Part shown: positions 20,995 to 31,997 of the stretch, piece by piece | Numbering within the stretch: the first letter of the stretch is position 1 | Layout of the letters: every line of letters begins with the position of its first letter | Source: Brachyhypopomus gauderio | Lineage: Eukaryota > Chordata > Actinopteri > Gymnotiformes > Hypopomidae | Length of the DNA stretch: 64,000 nucleotides | Direction of reading: 5' to 3' | Assembly (NCBI RefSeq): GCF_052324685.1 | Contig: NW_027506874.1 | Coordinates: 1,442,927-1,506,926 of the forward strand | Notes under the pieces: model-generated | The model's database searches: none | What the model saw: the letters and a program-made list of their open reading frames with translations, nothing else | Told to the model about the DNA's origin: nothing | Position numbers and translations under genes: made by a program

Positions 20995-21411
20995 AGAACT
21001 CTGAGCTCACGGTGAGGGTGTTACACTTATGTGTGGGGTTTGGGTTTATGGACCTGGCTGTAGATCTGAGATGGGTCATCAGCTCCTTCAGACTGTGGAA
21101 CACACAGAGAGGATTGTGTCACTAACAGAGTGTGACAAATTTGGGTGTAATTTCTTTGGGAAATGTAATCAGCTGCAGCATTGTAAACATTTAAAATTAT
21201 AGTAGGTGTAATGACATAATATGCTCACTGGGTGGCAGCAGTGTAACTGCCAAAGTTCATCTAACCACATACTGAAGCACCAATACGTCTGGAGAACAGA
21301 GACACTTCCTGTGTGGGGGTGCAGGTGAAATAAACGATGGTGTAAATGTCATCCTGGTCGTCTGGGAAAGCTACCTGCATGAGGTCAGAGGTCATGGTCA
21401 GAGCTGAGATG
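20995..21411 (-). other. 3' flank and decayed ITIM region of the block 2 gene
   Basis: Homologous to 4,408-4,860. On the minus strand 21,261-21,415 still shows [10 protein letters not shown] and DDQDDIYTIVYFT, corresponding to the ITIM region of the block 1 tail, but it is out of frame with the upstream tail, has lost a codon at the first ITIM, and hits a stop (TAG, 21,261-21,263) before the second. Confidence 0.7.
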
Positions 21412-24400
21412 TCAGTTATGTGTCATGCAGAGACAGAAATACTCAGGACAGAATGGAACATGAGATTTCAGATGTTCTCTGTGTGCAGTGATGTAAAGCC
21501 TACCACTGTAAAACCTGCCACTGTAAAGCCTACCACTGTAAAACATACCACTGTAAAACCTGCCACTGTAAAGTCTGTCACTGCCTGTACAGCCCAGTAA
21601 AACCTCAGACCCAGTAAATAAACCATTTGGGTCATTATGAAGCCTCACGTCTGTCCTGAGTTTCTCACTAAAACTCACGTTCACACTGTTCTCCTCACGT
21701 CTGCTCCTGGGAGCTGCAGCTCGACTTCTGTAAGAACCACAACACAAACATCAGCAGAAACATCAGACCCACGTAGTGGACCAGAGATTATGAACATGAT
21801 AAATCTTATGAAGAAACCCCAGAGGAATAAATGTGTCTTGCACTTCTCACCTCATCCACAGGAGGGCAGCAACAAGTACCAGAAACAAACCCACAGTGAC
21901 TCCAGCAGCTGTATACATCATAGCTGTGTTATCTGCAACAGTGAGAAGACTTTACCCAAACGTGTAAGACTTTACACACGCGTGTGAACAGTCACAGAAC
22001 TCAGTGAACTCAAATGCAACAGAACCAGAGAAGAGAGATCAAGACCACCTCAGTCTGCATGCTGAGTGTCTCTAACCAGCGTAGGAACTCTGCCCAGCCC
22101 ACACCGTACCTGATTTGAAGGGCCATTCTGTTGAATTGGTTGATCCAAAGAGATTCTTCGCCTCACAGTAGAAAGGTCCAACTGTACTTCCATTTAAAGT
22201 TAAACTGGTGCCATTTCCAATAGGTATGACATCACTTCCTGTCTTCCTGTACCAGGTGTAAGTGCTGTTGGGGTTGGAGTCACTGTAGCACAGCAGGGTG
22301 ATCAAGTCCCCAGACACACGGTCAGTAACAGACGGGACTCTGGGAGGGTCTGAAGAGCAGAGAAACTCAACACGTCACTGAACATATTACACTCCCAACA
22401 CAAGAGGATCTCACACAGCAAACTGCACCTACATAACACGTCCAGCAGGGCGGCGATGGAGTTGTGCTGTCCTAGCTGGTTGTGAGCGGTGCAGTAGTAG
22501 AGTCCACTGTGCTGGGAGATGATGTTGGTGATGCTGTAGTTCTGGCCTGTTCCCAGCAGTGTGTCTGCAGCTGCTCTCTGCTTAAACCAGGAGTAGTTGA
22601 GAACAGGAGGGTTTGCATCACTGCTGCAGGTCAGAGTCACTGAACCTCCCTCCACTCTCTCTCCAGAGGGAACCACCACTGCGCTGGTGTTTCTAGGGGA
22701 ATCTGAACACAAACACGGTGTTAACTTTAAAAATAACACAAATCCCAACCTCTAAACATTTAATCCAAGCTTTAATGTGTAACTCTAGCAACAGCCTTGA
22801 ACATCTACCTTAACATGTATTAAAAATGTATAGATGTTGCTTTAAGTGCATTTAGAAAATAAATGAATAAAAACAAATGTTTATGCTGGTTTTGCAGTAA
22901 ATGCCAAATCTGTATGTTCAGCTCACAGGCCAATTGCGTGTTCCATTTTACACCCAAATTTTTGCATTTATTAACTCTTCTGAAAAATGTATATCTGTCT
23001 CTATCAGTGATCTTTTCACAGATGCAGGTTGTTCACAATTAACTATTTTTTTGACAATATAATGTAGTGTTTATAGAAAGATGTTTTACAATGGGGATGT
23101 GCTGATTAGTGGAACTGAACTCAGTTTGATTCAGTTGTAGTTGATAATTGGTACTGAACTCATAACTGTATTAATATTGTGAAGACCGAACTCTGCAATC
23201 GCGGTGATGGGAACCAGGCTGCAGGTGCAGTGGCCCCATAGATGCAGCCCACTCAAGTGGTAAGAGAGGCCACAACCGGAGAAGACCAGAGCCACCATAT
23301 CAAGGACACCTGTGTGGAACCCCAGCCCACGTAGCCGTGAGGGCCAGTACCAACTGGGAGGCCGTGTGAGAGTTGTGGACCAGGGAGGGTCTCAGCCACA
23401 GTGAGAACCAGAGACTGTGGGAGCTGCTGGAGGTGCATGTAGACGTGTTCACAGCCCTGGAGGAGGACTGAACCCAGACGGACCTGCTGCAACACCCCAT
23501 CGACACCAGAACAACCCCACCCATCCGGCTGCACCCGCACCACCTCCCCCTCGCTAAACATCAGGCAGTGAAACAGAAGCCCAGAGAGACGGAAGAGGCT
23601 GTGGTTATTGAGCCATCCAACAGCCCATGGGCACTGGTGGTACCAGTGACAAAGAAGGATGATAGCTGACGGTTCTGGGTGGACTACCGCCGTCTCAATG
23701 CAGCAACCAAGACAGATGCCTACCCCCTGCCCTGCATCGATGACACACTGGATAAGGTCGCTGGGTTGTCATGGTTCAGCTCACTGGACCTCCGTAGTGG
23801 AAACTGGCAGGTAGCGCTCACACCAGACGCTAGGGAGAAGATGGTGTTCACCTTGGGGACGAGGTTGTGGCAGTTTAGCGTGATGCCGTTTGGGTGGTGC
23901 AATGCCCCAGCCACCTTCAAGCACTTAATGGAACGAGTTCTGACTGGCCGCCGCAGGAGCGATACATAGTCTATCTGGACGATCTGCTCATGCACACTCC
24001 AAGTTTTGATGGAGCCGTGGCCTACCTAGAACAAGTGTTTCTGGCCATCAGAGCTCCTAACCTGCAACTCCATCCCAAAAAATGCCATCTCCTCCAGCAG
24101 GAAGTCGAGTTCCTGGAGCATGTGGTCAGTGGTGAAGGTGTGGCTACTGACTCAGAAAAGGTTAAGGCAGTACAACAATGGTCCACACCATCCAACACAG
24201 AGGAACTCAGGAGATTCCTGGGATTGTCCTCCTATTAGCGCCGGTTCATTCGGGGTGTCAAGGAGGGGGTGGTACTCCCCTGCACCAGCTGACTTCTAAA
24301 GGCGTATTGTTGTTCTGGTCTTTTGGTGGTCTGATGAGGATGATGGGGCGTTCTGGTGATGTACACCACTCCTGTTCTGGGCCTTCCCCAGGTGAGTGGA

Positions 24401-27400
24401 CAGTTCATTGTAGACACGGACACATCTGGGGATTGGGGCAGTGTTGTCACAAGTGCAAGAGAGTAATTATATACTACAGCCGGGCACTTCACAGGACCAA
24501 ACGCAACTACTCCGTTCTCCTGCACTGACGTTGTAAACCACTATGTGCTCGTGGGTATGGACTTTTTCCTCAAATGGCCAGAAGTGTATGCAGTAACTTA
24601 TCAGAGCGTCACTACCACTGTGGAGCGGCTGCTAGAAGGTGCTTGTACCAGGTCTGAGCAGAGTTGCTGATGGTGGTGGTGGTCTGCAATCACAGTGTGT
24701 GTGAGAGGTAACAGGAGAGGCGGGGCTTGTGTGTGAGAGGTAACAGGAGAGGCGGGGCTTGCGTCCACCTCCCATCATGCACCGCGAGTTCTTGTTCACC
24801 AACATAATTGATGGATATTGTTGTTCTGGCACTATACTGTGTGTTGTTATTAACCGTGGTTAATGCCACCGGATTCTTAGAGCCATAAGTGGGGTTTAAC
24901 GTAAAGCACCATGATGGAGGTTGTTAGAGAAATTAATCACTTCTGTCATTATACAGTGAAGCTCTCAGTCTGTTTGTATTTGTGAGAAAGCTGTTTGCCA
25001 ATAAAGAAGTGTCATTGGTCAAAAAGATGTTGCCTTTTTCATGCACGTCACTATGTTATATTTAAACATATTGAATTCACTGTTTCAAGGCCACAACTGC
25101 ATCTACATAACACAGGTTGCAGGGTGATCAAGTGATCAAGTCCCCAGACACACGGTCAGTAACAGACGGGACTCTGGGAGGGTCTGAAGAGCAGAGAAAC
25201 TCAACACGTCACTGAACATATTACACTCCCAACACAAGAGGATCTCACACAGCAAACTGCACCTACATAACACGTCCAGCAGGGCGGCGGTGGAGTTGTG
25301 CTGTCCTAGCTGGTTGTGAGCGGCGCAGTAGTAGAGTCCACTGTGCTGGGAGCTGATGTTGGTGATGCTGTAGTTCTGGCCTGTTCCCAGCAGTGTGTCT
25401 GCAGCTGCTCTCTGCTTAAACCAGGAGTAGTTGAGAACAGGAGGGTTTGCATCACTGCTGCAGGTCAGAGTCACTGAACCTCCCTCCACTCTCTCTCCAG
25501 AGGGAACCACCACTGCGCTGGTGTTTCTAGGGGGATCTGAACACAAACACGGTGTTAACTTTAAAAATAAACACAACCACTAAACCTCTAGGGGAATCTG
25601 TTTGGGAGATTAATATAGTTTTCCATGTTATTGGTATTAATGAGGTTCTTTAGTTACAGCACACAAATAACACTAGTATTGATAATTATGAGTGGGTTGC
25701 GTGTGGGTTGTGTGTGGGTTGCGTGTCGGTTGTGTGAGGGTTGCATGTGGGTTGAGTGTGGGTTGCATGTGGGTTGAGTGTGGGTTGTGTGTGGGTTGAG
25801 TGTGAGGTGCATGTGGGTTGTGTGTTGGTTGTGTGTGGGTTGCGTGTTGGTTGCATGTGTGTGGGTTGCGTGTAGGTTGTGTGTGGGCTGTGTGTTGGCT
25901 GTGTGTGGGTTGTGTGTGGGTTGCATGTGGATTGCGTGTGGGTGGATGTGGGTTGTGTGTTGTTTATGTGTTGCGTGTGGGTTGTGTTGGTTGCGTGTGG
26001 GTTGTGTGTGGGTTGTGTGTGGGTTGTCTGTGTGTAAACTGCACTCACACACTGCAGGAGAGGTGATGTTCTCATGTCCTTCAACACCACAGCTGTATCT
26101 GTCTGTACATCTGTCTGCAGGTACAGAGCAGGAGACGGATGTGCAGTCAGACATTCGCTGTCCGTTCCTGAACCAGATGTAGGTGGGGTTGTTGGACAGA
26201 GGACAGGTGGAGCTACACATCAGGTTCTTTACACCACGTCCGTCTGACACTGTAACCGTTAGACCTGTGAGTGATTTTATTAACAATGTTTAGTATTATT
26301 TCATAAAACATTTTGATGATAAACTAAAATATTTTATGTTATAATTACCTGTGACAGACAGAGTGACTCCAGGTTCACCAGTGAGTTTACCTGTAGGATC
26401 ATCAGTGTAGAATCTGAACATATATGTGCGAGCATCACTCTCTCTCAGGTGAGTGAGTGTCATACTACAGGTGTTCTGGGAGTTCTGTCTATACTGCACT
26501 CTCCCATAATACCCCTCTTCCTGTTTCACATCCACAGTCTTTGCACCAGACCAGTTAATGAACCAGAATGACTTTGTGACCTTCTTATTATTAGGGAAAG
26601 TGAAGTAACTGTGTAAATCCAGTGATGAGCCAATCAGAGCACAGATAGTTGAGACAGAATAAGTCACACTCCAGCAGTTCTGATCTGAATCTTTAGAAAC
26701 ACCTGAAACAGAGAAAGTAAATGAAAACAAAACCAGAAACACCAAGAATATTAAACCACAACTCTGACATCAGCACCACCCAGCAAAGTGTCTCTGAACA
26801 TGTTTACTATAAATAACCAGAATCAGTTTAAAGTGGGCGTCTCACAGACAGCAGGAGAACGGAGTTCCTCGTGTCCTCTTATAGCACAGGAGTAGCTGCC
26901 TGCACCATCACTACTGTCAGACACACGCAGGTCACGTGTGTTGTGGTTGGATACAGGCTGTCCGTTCCTGAACCAGATGTAGGTGGGGTTGTTGGACAGA
27001 GGACAGGTGGAGTTACACATCAGGTTCTTTACACCACGTCCGTCTGACACTGTAACCGTTAGACCTGTGAGTGATTTTATTAACAATGTTTAGTATTATT
27101 TCATAAAACATTTTGATGATAAACTAAAATATTTTATGTTATAATTACCTGTGACAGACAGAGTGACTCCAGGTTCACCAGTGAGTTTACCTGTAGGATC
27201 ATCAGTGTAGAATCTGAACATATATGTGCGAGCATCACTCTCTCTCAGGTGAGTGAGTGTCATACTACAGGTGTTCTGGGAGTTCTGTCTATACTGCACT
27301 CTCCCATAATACCCCTCTTCCTGTTTCACATCCACAGGTTCAGCACCAGACCAGTTAACGAACCAGAATGACTTTGTGACCTTCTTATTATTAGGGAAAG

Positions 27401-30096
27401 TGAAGTAACTGTGCAAATCCAGTGATGAGCCAATCAGAGCACAGATAGTTGAGACAGAATAAGTCACACTCCAGCAGTTCTGATCTGAATCTTTAGAAGC
27501 ACCTGAAACAGGGAAAGTAAATGAAAACAAAACCAGAAACACTGAAAATATTAAACCACAACTCTGACATCAGCACCATCCAGCAAAGTGTCTCTGAACA
27601 TGTTTACTATAAATAAGCAGAATCAGTTTAAAGTGGGCGTCTCACAGACAGCAGGAGAACGGAGCTCCTCATGTCCTCTTATAGCACAGGAGTAGCTGCC
27701 TGCACCATCACTACTGTCATACACACGCAGGTCACGTGTGTTGTGGTTGGATACAGGCTGTCCGTTCCTGAACCAGATGTAGGTGGGGTTGTTGGACAGA
27801 ACACAGGTGGAGCTACACATCAGGTTCTTTACACCACGTCCGTCTGACACTGTAACTGTTAGACCTGTGAGTGATTTTATTAACAATGTTTATGTATTAT
27901 TTCATAAAACATTTTGATGATAAACTAAAATGTTTTATGTTATGAACAATTACCTGTGACAGACAGAGTGACTCCAGGTTCATCAGTGTATTTACCTGTA
28001 GAATTATCAGTGTAGAATCTGAACTTATATGTGTGAGCGTCACTCTCTCTCAGGTGAGTGAGTGTCATACTACAGGTGTTCTGGGAGTTCTGTCTATACT
28101 GCACTCTCCCATAATACCCCTCTTCCTGTCTCACATCCACAGGTTCAGCACCAGACCAGTTAATGTACCAGAATGACTCTGTCACTGTGAGTCCTGCAGG
28201 GTATTTGTATGAGCAGGAGATCTGAACAGATGATCCTATGAGAGCACACACACGTTCATGAGTGTAAGTCACACTCCACATGTCTTCACCCAACACACCT
28301 GGAACATACACAGTCTCAGTCAGCACAAAATTACAATTATGATGGCAACATTGAAATATTTTTGACTGAAATAAAATTGGTGTTTAATTGGTGAAGAAAC
28401 AAGAGACTCTTGTCATGTGTGTAACACGTTCTCTGTGAATCTACAGGTGAAAATTAAGATTCTTTATACAATTTTCTGGTTGTGCCTCTAAGATATGCAT
28501 CTCCTGACCAAATATGGTTTGTGTTCCCTCTTTTCACCTGACACTCTCATGTAATATGATTGGTCTAGATAACATCAGATTACACAAGAATACATAACTT
28601 GATTGGTTACAAAATACATCACCAGAACCAAACACATCCTGTACACCAGAATACAGTACAGGGTGATCCACCCTCTCCTTTCATCAGTACTGATTTACAT
28701 GTTCAGTACATGATTATTCTGTATATTATATTCACATTACATTATTACTGCATTCTTATTTACTGTTTTAATATTGTATTTAATATTTCATGTCAGTTCT
28801 CAGTCATTGAACCTGTCCTGTGCACATCTATCACATTCTGGATCAGAGCAGCCACTAACCAGGAACAAGAACAGACTGTACTGAACACTAAAGACACCAG
28901 AGAAGATTATAATTGTCCCGGTAGGAAGGTTGCAATACAGAGGAACGTTGCAATATAGAGGAATGTTGTTTCGTTTCACTGTGTACTCCGTATGTAGTTG
29001 AAATGACATTAAAACCTCTTGACTTGACTTCCTGTTGTCACAAGAGGAGGAGCAGGTAATGTAGCAGGACATCATGGAGGTTCTAGCTCAGGGTTACATC
29101 CCCCTTTCACCTCGCCAGATCAGCCAGTGTCTTCTTTGTTAAAGACCTTGTATAGATTCTCAAGGGCTCAGTTCCCTCTTGGTGAAACACACCTACCCAC
29201 TGTCATTCATGCCAGCCGCACTAGAACAGCTGAGGGAGGCCTGGTACTTCACCAAACTTGATCTACGCGGTGCCTACAACCTCATCCACATCTATGAGGG
29301 GGTTGAGGGAATTCTTAAGCAAGCTCAACATGACAGTAAGCCTTACATCAGGGTATCACCCACAAGCAAACGGTCAGGCCGAACATGCCAACCAGGAACT
29401 CATCCAATTCCTTCGGGCTTAGTAACACCTCCGTCTTTCTAAACTCAGATGTGTCCCGGTCCTCTAGCTCCCCGGGAGAGAGGGGTAACACGCCCCGTGT
29501 ATTTATTATTAAAATAAATACAAATATCAGGGAACAAACATAAGGACACAGGACAGGACACAGAGAACTTAAATATCCAATTTGGAATGCAGCTATTGAC
29601 TATAGAGCAAGAAATTAATCAGTGAACAGTCAGAACAGCACAGAAGATCATCAGTGGTCCTCTGCCCTCCCTCCAGGAAGCAGGCAGGTAAAATAATTAC
29701 AGACCCCTCACCCCCTGGACACGACTGTGTTTAACTCCTCTCCTCCTGTATCACTGAACACTGTAGACCAAAACTACCAGATACAGGAGCAGTTTCTCCC
29801 CTCAGACCCTCATCAAACATCTGCAGTCACTCACTGTATAATGCACACTCACTTCACTCCTGTACTAGAGTTCCTCACAGAACAAAATTCATTGTGTGTG
29901 TGTCAGCATATTTGGCCAATGAACCCTAATATGATTCTGATGTCAATATCTTTTATTTTCTTGTTTCTCTTGGTCAAATGGCTCCTGTCAGGGGTCATTA
30001 ATAACAGTATCTACTGTGTATGTAGAAAATGTAATGTAAAAACTTACCTGTCAGTAACAGCAGGACTGTAATATTTCCTGATGTTCTGGGAGACAT
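21412..30096 (-). CDS. CD22-like receptor, block 2: three V-C2 pairs, ITIM-less tail
   Basis: Exons in coding order: signal 30,048-30,096; V1 27,954-28,298; C2a 27,646-27,864; V2 27,149-27,502; C2 26,846-27,064; V3 26,349-26,702; C2b 26,049-26,264; Ig3' 25,267-25,536; Ig3 22,433-22,702; Ig4 22,110-22,349; transmembrane 21,851-21,932; tail 21,412-21,727. Total 2,934 bp, 977 residues, in frame, if the Ig4 stub at 25,128-25,183 is skipped. All three V domains keep the FRF arginine. The V2 and V3 exons with their C2 neighbours are near-identical, pointing to a recent pair duplication. A Gypsy fragment lies between Ig3' and Ig3. The tail stops after five YSGR-type units and has no ITIM. The gene could be two abutting partial genes rather than one; the closed frame favours one. 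Confidence 0.6.
23170..24830 (+). mobile_element. Ty3/Gypsy reverse-transcriptase fragment in the block 2 gene
   Basis: Plus strand: [19 protein letters not shown] (23,679 on), [27 protein letters not shown], then after a frameshift near 23,960 the catalytic YLDD (about 23,970) and [10 protein letters not shown] at 24,205-24,235; an integrase-side piece ([19 protein letters not shown]) lies near 24,545-24,600. Stops and shifts mark it dead. It is a different Gypsy lineage from the sushi-like debris elsewhere, judged by the RT wording. A 34-bp unit is tandemly doubled near 24,695-24,765. Confidence 0.75.
25128..25183 (-). pseudogene. Truncated Ig4 exon stub in the block 2 gene
   Basis: Only the first ~56 bp of an Ig4 exon remain (acceptor CTCTTCAG at the start intact), broken off at GATCAAGTGATCAAG and fused to a remnant of an Ig3-exon end (ACATAACAC at 25,104-25,112). 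This implies that the gene once had further Ig3-Ig4 copies here and lost them by deletion. Confidence 0.7.
25686..26030 (-). repeat. GTGTGGGTTGC microsatellite beside the C2b donor
   Basis: About 345 bp of degenerate 10-12 bp units (TGTGTGGGTTG, GCGTGTGGGTT) starting about 20 bp inside the intron from the C2b splice donor. The same site in block 1 (6,180-6,252) and block 3 (45,360-45,452) has less than 100 bp. Frames over it such as HTTHTQPT are not coding. Confidence 0.85.
28299..29035 (-). other. Intron 1 of the block 2 gene
   Basis: No gene seen. Conserved with 46,919-47,490 of block 3. The section near 28,430-28,510 is the point where the plus-strand copies (13,330 and 58,800) join their upstream arm. 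Confidence 0.5.
29036..29440 (+). mobile_element. Short sushi-like Gypsy fragments (block 2)
   Basis: A pre-RT piece (related to 9,340-9,480), an RT motif ([16 protein letters not shown], 29,235-29,285) and an integrase-side piece related to 10,385-10,480 follow one another directly, so most of the element is deleted. Same insertion as in blocks 1 and 3. Confidence 0.7.
30048..30096 (-). CDS. Signal-peptide exon 1 of the block 2 gene
   Basis: Same 49-bp exon as 11,551-11,599: ATG at 30,094-30,096, product [16 protein letters not shown], donor GTAAGT. The run of C before the ATG is short here (6), unlike block 3. Confidence 0.75.
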
Positions 30097-30559
30097 TGTG
30101 ACCCCCCACACACACACAGCTGATACCTGAACAACCTCAACACTCACTCACTTAGTTTCATGTAAAATATCAAAGATTGAGCCACAACTATAACAGACTA
30201 ACACACATGTACATCCTATAACAGACTAACACGTACAGCCTATAACAGACTATCACACATGTACAGCCTATAACAGACTAACACACATGTTGTACATCCT
30301 ATAAGAGTCAAACAGGAGCTGTTCAGCTAACTGCTACTAACAGAGGAACCCAGTGGAGTTTCTCACACCATCAATGAGTCGTGTGGTTTCAGATATTTTC
30401 AGCATGTCTATCACATATCAGTCAAACACACAGACGTTTAACTCACTAATTAGCCTGACGCTGTAGAACTCTTCATTAATGTTTAATTTACACAACAGAC
30501 CAATATTTAACATGCAGATATCACATACTGACACGACTAAATGACATTTATGATTTTTT

Positions 30560-30735
30560 TAGAGGTGTCAATTCCAGGTTTATAGATTAAAAGTCCTCAC
30601 CAGGATTTTGCTCAAGCTTGCTAGATTTTCTAATAAGCAATCCAGGTAAAATTATTGGAATCAACACAATCCAGGAAGCCTGAGCAAAATCCTGGTGAGG
30701 ACTTTTAATCTCTGAACCTGGAATTGACACCTCTA
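30560..30735. mobile_element. 176-bp hAT-type MITE, block 2 only
   Basis: TAGAGGTGTCAATTCC...GGAATTGACACCTCTA with long inverted arms, flanked by the 8-bp duplication GATTTTTT (30,552-30,559 and 30,736-30,743). Blocks 1 (11,948) and 3 (57,048) have the empty site, so it inserted after block duplication. Confidence 0.85.
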
Positions 30736-30854
30736 GATTTTTTATGATTGTCCTGCTGGACAAGTTTTATTTCTCTCACTAATTTTCTGGAGTTCATTGT
30801 TGTCTCAATGACTGCAAGTTTCAAACATCCTGTGATTGCAAAACAAGCCCAACT

Positions 30855-31125
30855 CATCACACCATCACCCACACACCTCCACCCACAGACCACCACCCAC
30901 TCACACACCTCCACCTATACACCTCCACCTACACACCTCCACTCACACACCATCATCCCCACAACAGCACTCACACACCTCCATTCACACTCCTCTGCTC
31001 ACACCACCACCCACACACCTCCACTCACACACCTCCATTCACACTCCTCTGCTCACACCTCCACCCACACACCACCACCCACACACCACCACCCACACAC
31101 CACCACCCACACACCTCCACTCTAG
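30855..31125 (+). repeat. CACACACCTCCAC-type minisatellite (block 2)
   Basis: Same array as at 12,060, longer. Flanked on the left by the upstream arm of the block 2 gene (about 30,180-30,540) and on the right by the truncated opposite arm (about 31,850-31,995). Confidence 0.9.
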
Positions 31126-31995
31126 TCCAAATGATGTAATCCAACTGAGGAAAGCCCAGTAAACAATACTCCCACTGAAGAAAGCCCAATAAACAATATT
31201 CCCACTGAAGACATTCCAGTAAATGTGAGTACAGTGTGAGTGAGAACAGGAGGATCTCTGTATGTAGGTTCTAGGTAGGAGCAGGTGTGAACTCTTCGTA
31301 CTCAGGTAATGGTGTTCTTGGTACACATGGTCAGTGATTCAGAGAAGTCAGAATAACAAACAAACAACAAAGTGTTCAGTACACAGTGAACAGTAGAAAC
31401 ACATCTCAGTGACAATAAGGTTTAAACAGATAGAGGGAATGAGCAACAGATGTCACCAATAATCCAGAGATGAGAAACGTGTCAGTGTGCAGTAACTGGG
31501 TGACAGTTCCTTTGGTCTGTGTTTAGGGTTCTGGGGGTTTTATTTATTTACCGTGAATTTAAATCATAAGAGAGTCACATTTGCATGTTAAATACTGGCC
31601 TAATGCCCAAATTAATCACTAATGAGGAGTTTTGCAACTTCAAGTTAAATGGCATGACTGTAACAAGACAAGATGTGTGATAGATGTGTTGAAAACATTT
31701 GAAACCACACGACTCACTGGTGTGAGATTCTCATTGGTGTGAGAAACTTGTCTGAGTTCCTCTTTTAGGAGCAGTTACAGTTAGATGAACAGACTAACAC
31801 ACATACAGCCTATAACAGACTAACACACTGGTGTGAGATTTTCATTGCTGTGACATCTGCATGTTAAATATTGGCCTGTTGTGTAAATTAAACATTAATG
31901 GACAGTTCTGCAGGCTAATTAAACGTCTGTGTGTTTGACTGATATGTGATGGACTCACTGATGGTCTGAGTAACTCCTCTGGGTTCCTCTATTAG
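31126..31995. other. Right half of the block 2 inverted repeat, no gene
   Basis: Homologous to 12,263-13,190 and 57,656-58,640. It stops at CTCTATTAGTA where a Tc1-like element begins. The plus-strand V-C2 copy found at this place in blocks 1 and 3 is absent. Confidence 0.6.
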
Positions 31996-31997
31996 TA

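Noticed and set aside
25778-26182. Cys/Trp/Val-rich 134-codon plus frame
   Set aside because: Reverse reading of the intron microsatellite and of the C2b exon.
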